The notes under the pieces: generated by a model
What the model was told of the DNA's origin: nothing
What the model saw: only the letters and a program-made list of their open reading frames with translations
The model's database searches: none
Position numbers and translations under genes: made by a program
Shown here: piece after piece, positions 12,101 to 22,676 of the stretch
Numbering within the stretch: the stretch's first letter is position 1
Layout of the letters: each line of letters opens with the position of its first letter
NCBI RefSeq assembly: GCF_012489685.1
Contig: NC_080042.1
Location: 78,807,093-78,871,092 of the forward strand
DNA: 64,000 nt
Direction of reading: 5' to 3'
From: Lotus japonicus
Taxonomy: Eukaryota; Streptophyta; Magnoliopsida; Fabales; Fabaceae

Positions 12101-12521
12101 ATCCATCTCATTTCCGTTTCTTGATTTGCTGGTTGTCTGTAACTTGACTACAGGTTATCTAGTTGTTTGCTAGTGTGCAGTTGACTATAAACCAGGGATA
12201 AAATTCAGTATGTAAGTTCACCTTTTCCTTTTTAAGTTGAATTGAAGTATTTATTATACATAATCAAACAACTCTTGGTGGGTATGGTGTGATGATGTAA
12301 ACTTTCAAATATCAACTCTTAGGATAATTACCTAAGTTTCTTGATGAACATTCATCTCTTGCATAGTCATAAATCATGGTTAATTATTGGATGAAAAAGT
12401 AATGGGAGGATATAGAGAGGGACAACGATCTGCATTCCACATGGATCTCTAAATATTTGATATGATGTGGAAAAATTAGTAAACGTATGAGATGTCATGT
12501 CATAGTTACTTAAATATGTGG
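12101..12521. other. 3' flank of the YiiX-like gene
   Basis: This is 3' UTR and AT-rich spacer without a recognisable feature, ending at the target duplication of the next MULE. Confidence 0.5.
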
Positions 12522-12614
12522 GGATACCACCTATGTTGCATGGATACGGGTACGGTACCGGGTACGGGTACGGGGTACGCCATTTTTTGAAAAACTAGGG
12601 TACGGGTACGCCAG

Positions 12615-12615
<1 letters not shown>

Positions 12616-12661
<46 letters not shown>
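12616..12661. repeat. (AT)n microsatellite
   Basis: A pure AT run of about 45 bp lies inside the MULE. Confidence 0.95.
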
Positions 12662-12667
<6 letters not shown>

Positions 12668-13005
12668 AATAAAATGTTTTCTACCACAATATTATTAATT
12701 AAAAATATCAAATCTCCTAATGGTCAATACTTATATGAAAAACCAACATAAAAACTATCACAACCTAATGAAAATCATCAAAAGAATATGTAATACCTTA
12801 ACATATATCTTCAAACACGTACCGTCATAGATAATCTTAAGATTGAAGAAACATAACATAAGATTGAGTAACATTGAAGAGACAGAACATAAGATTGTTC
12901 AACATAGACAGTAACACAAATTAAAATAGTGCAAAAGAGACAATACGATTGTTCAACACAACAAAACAATTAAACGATAGATTGTTCAACAACCAACAGT
13001 ACAAA

Positions 13006-14616
13006 GGGATCGTTTGGCCCAACTTATTTTAGACTTAAAAGCTACTTTTAAGTTAAAGATAAAAACAAGAGCTTTTAAAAAAAGGCAGAAGCTGTTTGTC
13101 AAATTTTATTTTTATACAACTTAAAAGCTACTTTTAAGTTAAAAGCTATTTGGTAAAACTATTTTACAAAGTTTCATAAAGACATGCAGAACATAGATGA
13201 TATATTTGGCAGAAAGCATGGAGTGAGCACACCCGCATGGTCCAAATTGCAAAACAGCTCAATCCATAATATAACTATGCCCATCTACACCCAAACCCCC
13301 CTCATCAACAGTCAGAATAAAGAACCTCACGCCTCATAACCAAGAGACCACAAGAAAGATATGACAGAAAGCTTTCCATGGACACAAGACACAAAGATAA
13401 TGAGTACATACAAGAAGTCCAAGAAGAAAACTAAACAGAAAAAATACATTTTTTTTGAAAGGCCAAGTAATATGTATATAAATAAAAGTAGAGATACAAT
13501 AGGAGGTTGGCACTAGGGGTGCCCACATCCCTTACAAGAAACAGAGATCAGAACCATGAAACAAGAGAAACAAGAATCCACCAATCCTAAACCCTTGGTG
13601 ATGAACTCCTTACACAGTACAACCAAAGACAAAAAGGCTGCTCTAACATTAAAAAGTCCAACAAGTAGCAGCATAGAACACGAGGATGGCAAGGTAGGAA
13701 AGAAACCAACACCAAGCAGCTTTGAGGACAGCTAACAGAACCGGGGCAAGAGGGACTAGCAGCAAAAAAACCCAGTAGGAAAATTACCAAGATATAGCAG
13801 CCCCCAAACAAACACTAGGACTAGTTTCCCACACATAGAAAGAAGCCTTAAAATTGTTCTGTTTACACTTAACCTTTGGTTTCACACATGATAAATTTAA
13901 TCATTTTTTAATTATAGCCCCTTCCCCTTATGCAGCAAACCCAAAATCCTATCTTAATCATTATCTAACCCACCCACGTATAACAATGGCAATTTAACCC
14001 CACCCACGGCCACGTATAACAATGGAATTTAAGAATTTCATAACAAATCTGATTCTTGTACAGATTTGTGTATATATTAGTATATGATTAATTGTTGGTT
14101 CATGTATAGATTATATAAATATTCAGAATCGGTTGAATCAGAGTACGCATGTAAGACCTAATGGAACTCAGAAAACCAAATATTAAGACATTCATATTAA
14201 CATCACCACACACAGAGAGTAGAAATCAGTGATTAAATCCATGAATTTCAGAAAGAGATCAAAATAGAAAGATAGTTAACGGTACCTGAGTGGCTGAGTG
14301 TGTGCAAAATTCAAAACCACGAGTCTGTAGAGGAAGGCGATATAGGAAACAGCCAGGGTTCCAAGAGGAAGAAGATGGAGAAAAACCACGATAAACCCAC
14401 GTAAACCACTACAGATACAAATAAGTTAGGCCAAAAGAGAAGCTCCTTTTTTTCAAAGCTCCTCTCAATGCCTTTTTCTAAAAAGTTACTTTTATCATAT
14501 TTCTTCAGTAAAAATAAGTAACTTTTAAGTCAAAGAAATTTTAATGAAATCTGTTTGGCCCAACTTTACCTTAAAAGTGACTTTTAAGTCAAAAATAAGT
14601 TGGGCCAAACACTACC
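13006..14616. mobile_element. Inverted-repeat element nested in the MULE
   Basis: The ends GGGATCGTTTGGCCCAACTT (13006) and the complement GGTAGTGTTTGGCCCAACTT (14616) form imperfect inverted repeats of about 36 bp. The right end is itself a palindrome (GTTTGGCCC...GGGCCAAAC, 14552-14609). Only AAA could be a target duplication, so the superfamily is left open. The interior includes a probable LINE 3' fragment but no transposase. Confidence 0.55.
13447..13811 (-). mobile_element. Probable LINE 3'-end fragment
   Basis: On the minus strand a CTTTTATTTATATACATATTA-like tail ends in an A-run at 13449-13456, as LINE 3' ends do. Upstream sequence shows no intact reverse transcriptase. The call rests on the tail and is weak. 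Confidence 0.3.
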
Positions 14617-14909
14617 AAAATCAAAGCTCTCTCAAACAGTAATGGTGTCATCATTCCCTTCTCCATCATCAGTGAACAATTTTGAACAATTTTTTTTTTT
14701 TTTTTTAAAAAGTATCCGGAGTACCCACGGGCGTACCCAAACCTACCCGTGGCGTACCCAAAAACGTACCCCAGTTTTTTTTTTTTGGGTGGACTTGGGT
14801 ACGTACCTGGTACGTACCCACAGCGTACCCATGGCGTACCCGTACCGGGTACGTACCCGGTACGGGTACAATGCGATTTTTGGAGTACCCATGCATCATA
14901 GGATACCAC

Positions 14910-16007
14910 ATAAGCGTAGTTTGCACACATGACAAGATTTTGGTCCTCATACTCACACGAGGCCCAAAATCACTCATTTATTCATTCAAATTACTCCCAG
15001 TTACTTCCCATTTAATCACTCATCTTTTGTACTTCCCATTTAATTACTGAGAACAACTTTCTTAAAGAACAACTTTCTTGAATGGGAAGTACAAAAGATG
15101 GGCAATACGTATTATCTAAAATCATAATTTTTTTTCTTGCAAATTATACTAACAAAATATCTTGCAGAACTGTTTTTCGTCTTACGGGACCAGAGGGAGA
15201 AGAAGGCACAGATTGGAGTTGGCACTACCACCACACCTTTGGCTGCTTGTAGTTGACGGCTGTTCTGCTGATGACAATAAATCTGATAGGGTAGAAGCAA
15301 GGGTAAATAATTAGGGTTTGACATTTGGGTATTCTTAAAAGAGTTTTGGGCCATCGTTTGTATTTTTAAGTGGGCTGTGTGGTTTTTTTGACAAAAAAAA
15401 AGGTAAATGAAAAAGGGATGTGTAAATATTTTTAAACTAGTGAAAAAACCACTAGGTTTCGTTAGTGTTTTTTTAAGAAAAAAAAGTATTATTTAGGTAA
15501 TATATATTGCAAAAAGTTTGGCAACTTGTACTCATGTTCTATGTTTCAATATTTTTAAAAAAAAAACCTTACCATTATTCTATTAGAAAAAAATAAGTTA
15601 TAATGTTTTAAATTTGGTTTGGTAGCATGTTTAAAGATCATATAATTAGTATAGATTATTATTACTACTTTACAAAGTATATTAAAAATATTAGAGTGAT
15701 ATAAATAGTTATTTCTTTTAATATATTATATATGTTGTTAAAAATAATATTTTAGTTATCATCGATTCGAGTATTTCAACGTTTAGAACAATTATTATCT
15801 CTACTACTATTTATTCAAGTAAAAAAAATATCGCAATAATAGTCATTGCAACAGGTTATTTACGTCGTAATACCGCAACACCTGCAACCACGACCGCAAT
15901 TTAAAAACATGGGTCAAACGTCAGCTGTCGGCAGTTAGGCTTAGACTTAACCTTGCCCAGGCTCCCCAAAATTCCTGGCTCCGCCACTGTGTATCACTGC
16001 TATCACA
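14910..16007. other. Spacer between the MULE and MMP-a
   Basis: It is AT-rich with no gene. It holds a small hairpin (15018-15101). At 15979-15989 it carries a GCTCCGCCACTG end that resembles the right terminus of the hAT element at 57011-58089; no matching left end was seen. Confidence 0.45.
15018..15101. repeat. Short inverted repeat (hairpin)
   Basis: CATCTTTTGTACTTCCCATTTAA and its complement TGAATGGGAAGTACAAAAGATG are separated by about 35 bp. Whether it is transcribed is unknown. Confidence 0.7.
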
Positions 16008-16084
16008 TGAACATATATATTCCTTCCTCTTCTATACTAGTTTCTCCAACTCATCATTCAGCTTCCTCAAATCCCCAACCAAAC
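16008..16084 (+). promoter_or_regulatory. Conserved core promoter/5' UTR of MMP-a
   Basis: A TATA-like ACATATATATTCC about 70 bp before the ATG is followed by a pyrimidine-rich leader (TTCCTTCCTC, TTTCTCCAACTC, ATTCAGCTTCCTCAAATCCC). The leader is almost identical in front of MMP-b and recognisable in front of MMP-c, so the proximal promoter was duplicated with the genes. Confidence 0.6.
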
Positions 16085-17421
16085 ATGACTCTACACCATC
16101 ACCATGGTCTTTTCTTTGTTGCTCTTGCAATTCTTTATTTTTTCACCATCTCATTCCCCACAATTTCAGCTCGATCATTTCCCACTCCTAGCATTTCCCA
16201 CATGCACAAACACAAGTCATGGGAAGGCTTTCACAACTTCACCAATTCTCGCCCTGGCCAAACTCACAAAGACTTGTCAACTGTCAAAAACTACTTCCAC
16301 CGGTTCGGGTACATTCCAAATGCGCCACCCACCAACTTTACTGATGTCTTTGATGAAACCCTAGTGTATGCCATTCAAACCTATCAAAAGAACTATCACC
16401 TCAATGTCACCGGCGAGCTTGACAACAACACTGTCAAGCACATGACGCATCCACGATGCGGCGTTCCAGACATCATCCACACCAAAATGAGGAACTCCAC
16501 CACTGCGCAACAAACCAGGTAAAGAGAAAATCGAGCATTTTCTTATAAAAAATCTTAACAAAGTTAGTCTCTCGTGTAAGTGTGATGATATCACCCATAC
16601 TTAGATATAGTTGAAGTTTAAGCTATTAGATATTGTTGTAAAGGGGTTTGTCTAAATAATGATGTAGATAACTTCATCCAAGGTTAATGAATCAATAGTG
16701 TTCAAGACATGAATTTAAAGTTTTATAAAAAAATATTTATTATTTATAAATAGTCCTATTGGTTCATTGCATTTAACAAATTTATATATCGTTTTTCAAT
16801 TAGTTATTATTAGTTTTAAAGTTAAATTTCTGTCTTATTAACTATTTTTTTAGTAGCACTAGGTTGGTAAGCAATGATAAGGTGCACTTCCACATGGGTT
16901 CCCTCTACTCATTTTTCGAAGGCTACCCACGATGGCCAGAGGGAACAAATCAACTGACCTACGCATTCTTGCCAGAAAACCAACTCCATGACGACTACAA
17001 AAGCGCGATTGCGAGCGCGTTCAATCAGTGGACGCCAGTGGTGAAGATAGCATTTGAGGAGACATCGTCGTATGAGATGGCCAACATCAAGGTTGCGTTC
17101 TTCCAAGGGTACCATGGTGATGATAGCCCTTTCGATGGCCCGATGGGGGAACTTGCGCACTCATTCGCTCCCACTGATGGACGTTTCCACTTGGATGCTG
17201 ATGAGTATTGGATGGCATCTGGTGATGTCACAACATCACCGGTGGAGAGGGCAATGGACCTAGAAACTGTGGCAGTGCATGAGATTGGACACTTGCTAGG
17301 GTTGGGTCATTCGAGCGACCAAAATGCTATCATGTACCCTCTTATATCATCACGAGTAAAGAAGGTGGATCTCACTAGTGATGATATAGAAGGGATTCGA
17401 GAGTTATATGGCATCAATTAG
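16085..17421 (+). CDS. Matrix metalloproteinase MMP-a (metzincin zymogen)
   Basis: Exons 16085-16518 and 16863-17421 join in frame to give 330 residues. ATG 16085 was chosen over the upstream in-frame ATG at 15953 because it begins the signal peptide (residues 1 to about 30) and matches MMP-b and MMP-c. The prodomain ends in the cysteine switch PRCGVPD (Cys125), whose thiol holds the active-site zinc in the latent enzyme. The catalytic domain has the structural zinc/calcium motif GDDSPFDG, LAHSF, RFHLD, the zinc site HEIGHLLGLGH (284-294) and the Met-turn AIMYP. No hemopexin domain and no GPI tail: a secreted protease of the cell wall/apoplast, probably in wall remodelling or defence (family knowledge). 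Plant MMP genes usually lack introns, so the 344-bp intron between prodomain and catalytic domain is unusual; MMP-c shares it. Confidence 0.9.
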
Positions 17422-17619
17422 ATATCTATGCGATTTGTCTTTGAATTAAGGTATTGGTTATCTTTATCAAATTTTATATAAGAATCTCATAAGATACATT
17501 CCCAAATTGTAAATTAGTTAAAATTTTGTCTTCAGTTTATATTAAAAAATACTATTTAATTATTAATGATCTTTGTATTTTGCAGTTTTCTTTTTCTCTT
17601 TAACTAAGTGAATTGACGT

Positions 17620-17790
17620 AGTGGAGTTTAGCACTTCGTCCCTTAAGCAAGTGGTTGAGGGATCGATACCAACTCTTGTGAATGAAAAAAAAAATTAACT
17701 CATCAGTAAGCCTCATACCGGTTAGTGCGCGGAGAGTGAAGCGATGAATTAGTCGGTCGTAGATACCTTGGTTAACACTCAAAAAATTAA
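17620..17790 (+). mobile_element. Possible tRNA-derived SINE
   Basis: AAGCAAGTGGTTGAGGGATCGATACC resembles a degenerate B-box region and is followed by an A-run and a GCGGAGAGTGAAG block. No target duplication was resolved. Confidence 0.3.
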
Positions 17791-17810
17791 ATCCCTTCAT
17801 AATTTTCTCT

Positions 17811-18620
17811 CTTTTTTTTTTTGGTTACAGAGGAAAGATAAACAAGCTAAAAAACTACGCCAAAGCATCTAAGAATAACAACTCATAAACCGCTGATGGT
17901 GGTTGCCCCTCCATCCGGTATTGAGACTCCTCCCTAGCAGTTTCCTAGAAAAAAAGTCAGCCACGTTGTTTCGCTCCCTAGGTATATGCTTGAGAGAAAT
18001 TCTCCAATCTCACTGGAACCAAACTCTAGCTTCCAGAAGCGCTTCTTGTTCCCAAAAGGATTCTGCCACCGTCGGCGCTTGGACGACCTACACGACCTCA
18101 AGACAATAAGAAGCACTATCCAAGCTACGAATTCCCATGCTCCAAGCAAGTGCCAACCCAAGCTCAACAACCCATATTTTTGCCCGGAAAACAGAACCGC
18201 CCCATCGGCTCTTTGAAACCGCAACGCTCCAAGAGCCATCAGGTGCTAGCAGCACTGCTGCACCCCCCATCATTCTTGTGGTTGGGTTCCAACTCCCGTC
18301 CACCTTGAGATAATAATCACGACTATTGGTACCGCTGCTACTACTGCTTGACCCTCTCATGACATTGGTTCCCATGTAATCCTGCCAAGACGAGACATCA
18401 AGAAGGATTTTCCGCAAAACTTGGTTCAGGTGCCAAACCTTCTCACCAAACACTGCATTGTTACACCATCTCCAACCCCACCGGAGAACCGCCACCGCCA
18501 TTCCACACTCCCTCTTCTGAAGAAGCCCCATGAGCCACCGCCTGAAATCAGTACCGTCGTCGATGCTGGGAAGGACAGCTCGAAATTGATTCCAGTTATT
18601 ATATATAAATTTTTCCAATA
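17811..18620 (-). pseudogene. LINE 3' relic with an RNase H-like (RVT_3-type) domain
   Basis: On the minus strand a frame from 18618 to 18088 encodes a segment typical of the end of plant LINE ORF2, including KVDGSWNP and GGAAVLLAPDG. The domain then moves to another frame, where KHIPRERNNVADFF (minus, about 17990-17950) gives the usual C-terminal Asp motif. The normal AE motif reads AK. A poly-A tail (poly-T on plus, 17809-17822) ends it. The frameshift, the missing acidic residue and the absence of a reverse transcriptase make it a dead 5'-truncated copy. Confidence 0.75.
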
Positions 18621-20215
18621 AAAACTAATCAAAATAGTTTTTGAAATAATTTTATTTCATTATTAAATAATAAATTTTAAAAAACTGAAATAAACATCAT
18701 AATTTTTTTTAAATAAAATCTTTAATTAAAAAAAGTTATTACAGAGAGACAGACAGGAAATAATTTGGTCCGTTTGAAATTGTAAATTGTTTTTTTTTTC
18801 ATGAATTAAAGTTCTGGTACGTGGACGGTTGGAAGCAAAAGATTTAAACTTTTAGAATTTTTTTTTTTACTTGCAAACTACACCTGAATTTTTATGCAAT
18901 TTCTTTGGAACCCTTTCAAAAATGGAGGGTTCCATACCTTTTAGTCATGTTTTCTCTATAATAGACTTTTTAAAATTTACAAATAAGACTTTTGTATGGT
19001 AAAAAATGAACTAAAAAGTATTGTGCTCTCTTATTTTCAATGGGTACCGGAGCAATGCCAAAATTTTAATTTGAAGAAAAAAAATTATAAATTCTGAAAG
19101 CATAACGAAATCTATTTCTTTAAAAGCTTAACTTCTGAAAGAATTTTTACAAGAATATTTTAGAAAATTCTTTTAGGGTCGGACATATAATTTTGGGGTA
19201 TGCAAAAAATATTTCCTCACTCTATTTCCCAAAGGTCTTCTGGCCTCATAGCCGGTAACAATGAGATTAATCATCTCGTCGACGATCACATTAAATTGAT
19301 AAGTTTTTTGAACAAATATTTCTCCAAAACATTGCATTAAAGCTATGTTTGACATAATTAGCTTATAATGTACACCTAAGATTGAACATCAAATTAAATG
19401 TTTAAGCTCAACTCCTACCAATTGTGTGCTGAACGTTGTTGGTCCCACTTTCTATTGAATCATTGTTTATCAAGCGAATCAGCAAAATAAATTTTCTCTA
19501 TATATAATATTTTTTTTGAAAACTCCTTTTTTTTTTGGTATATCAAAAAATTAAACAGACAAGAAACAAAAACTACAAATTACAAATATAATATTGATCA
19601 CACGAATAACATTAATGCAATTTCAATAAAAAACATCAATGTAATTTCGTTTTAAAAACATCAATGCAATTATTTATTTATATTCCCTCCCCCTTCAAGA
19701 AAATCAATTGCATTTAAGGCCATTTCAAAAAAATTGCATTTAAGGCATTAAACAATTTCAAGAGACAATTGTTTGTATTAATGGACATATAAACATATGC
19801 ACGCAAATTTATTTACCTCTAACCGGCTTGTGACTTCAATAATTAAGAAAGATCAAAGAATAAAGAGGGATACCATGCGTGCATGGAAATTTGTTTTGTT
19901 ACTGCTCTTATTTTTTCTTTTTTGTGTTTCGAAGCCATGCCTTTTGTAGCATGAGGCAATTGGATATTTAATTATGGTCCAAGAATGACACAATATATAT
20001 GTTTTAAAGACATAACGCTTCCACTTAAAAAAAAAAGACATAACGCTTGAATCATTATTTTGATTAATTACTCAATGTGAAATAACCGAAGGCAAGATTT
20101 GGCGCTCATCACATATTTGATATTGCCTAATTAATATGAATCCTCCATCATTCTCATGAAAATATTTACGTGATCAAATACCATGAAGATGCACATTCAA
20201 CATGACTCATTCAGC
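18621..20215. other. AT-rich spacer upstream of MMP-b
   Basis: Homopolymer-rich sequence with no gene or clear transposon ends. The last few hundred bases are probably MMP-b promoter. Confidence 0.5.
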
Positions 20216-20296
20216 TCATATATATATATTCCTTCCTCATATACTATTTTCTCCAACTCCTCATTCAGCTTCCTCAAATCCCCAACCAAATTAAAC
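20216..20296 (+). promoter_or_regulatory. Core promoter/5' UTR of MMP-b
   Basis: TATATATATATATTCC at about 20219 is followed by the same pyrimidine-rich leader as in MMP-a. An extra TTAAA lies just before the ATG. Confidence 0.6.
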
Positions 20297-21283
20297 ATGA
20301 CTCTACACCACCACCATGGTCTTTTCTTTGCTACTTTTGCTATTCTTTATTTTTTCACCATCCCATTCCCCACAATTTCAGCTCGATCATTTCCCTCTAG
20401 CATGTCCTCCATGCAAAAACACAATCCATGGGAAGCCTTACAAGACTTCACTAGTTCTCGCCCTGGCCAAACTCACAAAGGCTTGTCAACTGTGAAAAAC
20501 TACTTCCACCAGTTTGGCTACATCCCTAGCGCACTACCCACCAACTTCAATGATGACTTTGATGAAACCCTCGTGTTTGCCATTCAAACCTATCAAAAGA
20601 ACTTCCACCTCAACGTCACCGGCGAGCTTGACGACTACACTGTCAAGCACATGATGCAACCACGATGCGGTGTTCCGGACAACTTTCATGCAGAAAAGGG
20701 GAACACCACCACGGGTAGCACTAGGTCGATGGGCAATGATAAGACACACTTCCACATGGTTTCCCTCTACTCATTTTTCGAAGGTGACCCGCGATGGCCG
20801 GAGGGAACAAAACAACTAACCTACGCATTCTTGCCACAAAACAATCTCCACAATGACTACAAAAGCGCGATTGCGAGCGCTTTCAATCAGTGGACGCCGG
20901 TGGTGAATATAGCATTTGAGGAGACGTCGTCGTATGAGATGGCCGACATCAAGGTTGCGTTCTACCATGGGGCCCACGGTGACGGTAGCCCTTTTGATGG
21001 CCCGATGGGGGTACTTGCGCATGCATTCGCTCCCACCGATGGACATTTCCACTTGGATGCTGATGAGTACTGGGTGGCGTCTGGTGATGTCACACAGTCA
21101 CCTGTAGACAGGGCAATGGACCTGGAAAGTGTGGCAGTGCATGAGATTGGGCACTTGCTAGGGTTGGGCCATTCAAAAGACCAAAACGCTATCATGTACC
21201 CTTTTATACCATCACGAACGAAGAAGGTGGATCTCACAAGTGATGATATAGATGGGATTAAGGCGCTCTATGGCTTCAATTAG
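20297..21283 (+). CDS. Matrix metalloproteinase MMP-b, intronless
   Basis: One exon encodes 328 residues from ATG 20297; the in-frame ATG at 20183 lies upstream of the TATA box. Signal peptide 1-29, peptidoglycan-binding-like prodomain, cysteine switch PRCGVPD (Cys124), structural zinc/calcium motif HGDGSPFDG (about 227-235), LAHAF, HFHLD, active site HEIGHLLGLGH (282-292) and Met-turn AIMYP. It ends soon after ALYGFN without hemopexin domain or GPI signal, so it should be secreted. It is very close to MMP-a but has no intron. At the matching point it reads GSTRSMGND, and the DNA GTAGCACTAGG there equals the last bases of the MMP-a intron plus the first exon base. Confidence 0.95.
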   Translation: MTLHHHHGLFFATFAILYFFTIPFPTISARSFPSSMSSMQKHNPWEALQDFTSSRPGQTHKGLSTVKNYFHQFGYIPSALPTNFNDDFDETLVFAIQTYQKNFHLNVTGELDDYTVKHMMQPRCGVPDNFHAEKGNTTTGSTRSMGNDKTHFHMVSLYSFFEGDPRWPEGTKQLTYAFLPQNNLHNDYKSAIASAFNQWTPVVNIAFEETSSYEMADIKVAFYHGAHGDGSPFDGPMGVLAHAFAPTDGHFHLDADEYWVASGDVTQSPVDRAMDLESVAVHEIGHLLGLGHSKDQNAIMYPFIPSRTKKVDLTSDDIDGIKALYGFN

Positions 21284-22451
21284 ATATCTGCGCGATTTTT
21301 CTTTGATTTTAGGATTTACTTTGTTGTACTGGAGAACTATATTCACATTGTTATTTGATGTTTCTACTATCCTTTTTCTGTTTAATAACAGTTTTTACAT
21401 TCTAAAAAAATTGTTTATGTTCTCACAATATATACTTTAAAAACTAGAGGATAAGAGTCCAAGAAAACACAAACTGTCTCTTCTTCACAGAAAATGCAAT
21501 AATCCTTGGATGCTATCTAGATAACCATGATGAAATTAATTGGTTTAACAGACTTTAACTCTTTTTAAAATGAGTGAGTCATTTTAATTTTTAGAGGTTA
21601 ACATAAATTGTCACAAATAATTAGGAAATCATAGTTTGAGTTGAGTTGTTAAAAAAAAACACCAAATTTGTTATACAAATGTGAGTACATGATCAACGGT
21701 CTCCATAGTTGATTGAGAAATCAACATTCTAACTCTCAAGTGATTCTTACCTCACTTGAGAGGAGCCAAATCCAAATTAATATATAATTAAATTCTCTCC
21801 AAACTCCAATTATAGATTAATCAAATTCTGGGATTCAGCCTATCGTAGATGAACCAGAAACCAAACTAAATAGGATTTGACAAACCATTGTCCATTGTAA
21901 ATTTGAGAGGAAAGCAGCAACAAATGCTTTTCTGCTTACTCAGTGTCTGAAGCGATTACTTTCATCAAGAAGCTGAAATTCAGAAGTATAATTGGGAATT
22001 TGAAGTTTATAAATTGTAGACAAGCATGAAAATGACAAAGCATAATCCCTAATACCTTGTATAAGGAATAAAGTATACAGCATTGTGACTATGGTTGACT
22101 AATATGTTGTTTTTAAGCTGGATTTGGTTTTATCATCCTTTGGAAAATTCAGAAATACCGATGAAGAATTGAAGCAACAACTCTAAGAATTGCTTCCTGA
22201 CAAAAATAGATAGCAGGGGAAGTGAAAGGATTGAAGAAGCTAAACTCTCACTCATTGAAAGAAATCCATGCTCTTTTCGTCTTGTTGCAACAATATCCAG
22301 TCTCCTAGTGGCAAGATACTCACGAGAATCACTTACAACAGCCAGTTCAAATCATTTTGATTGGTTTAGGACTTTAGGTAGTGAAATGTTTTAGGATATA
22401 TATTCTTGTTTGTATTTCTCAATTGAAATTGAAATTGAAATGAGTTTATAT
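21284..22451. other. Spacer between MMP-b and the copia element
   Basis: It begins with the MMP-b 3' UTR. No gene was recognised and no transposon ends were resolved. Confidence 0.45.
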
Positions 22452-22456
22452 GATTC

Positions 22457-22669
22457 ACTTGAATATGATAATTTCTGATGATTTCATATATTGATGAACT
22501 TGTACAATATATATAGATGTAAAAGAGATATCTAAACTATATCTTCCTAAATCTTGAAGATACTAATCTATAATCTATAATAGAAACCTAAGATACTAAT
22601 CTATAATAGAAACCTATATCTGAACCATATCTCTATTTTTAAACTAAATCTTAATAATAATATTCAACA
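22457..22669 (-). repeat. Copia 3' LTR
   Basis: 213 bp, identical to 26605-26817. On the minus strand it starts TGTTGAATATT. Confidence 0.95.
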
Positions 22670-22676
22670 CTCCCCC

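Larger units (their letters stand above)
12531..14900. mobile_element. Non-autonomous Mutator-like element (MULE) with GTACGGGTAC arrays
   Basis: It is flanked by a 9-bp direct repeat GGATACCAC (12522-12530 and 14901-14909), the MULE target-duplication length. The termini are imperfect inverted repeats (CTATGTTGCATGG... against TATGATGCATGGG...). They continue into clusters of GGGTACG on the left and CGTACCC on the right, at 12548-12612 and 14715-14870. No transposase frame was found. An (AT)n tract and a further inverted-repeat element lie inside. Confidence 0.65.

Noticed and set aside
15953..16084. 44-codon N-terminal extension of MMP-a
   Set aside because: It would precede the TATA box and the signal peptide, includes a hAT-like end, and has no counterpart in MMP-c.
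20183..20296. 38-codon extension of MMP-b
   Set aside because: It spans the TATA box and leader conserved with MMP-a; ATG 20297 begins the signal peptide.
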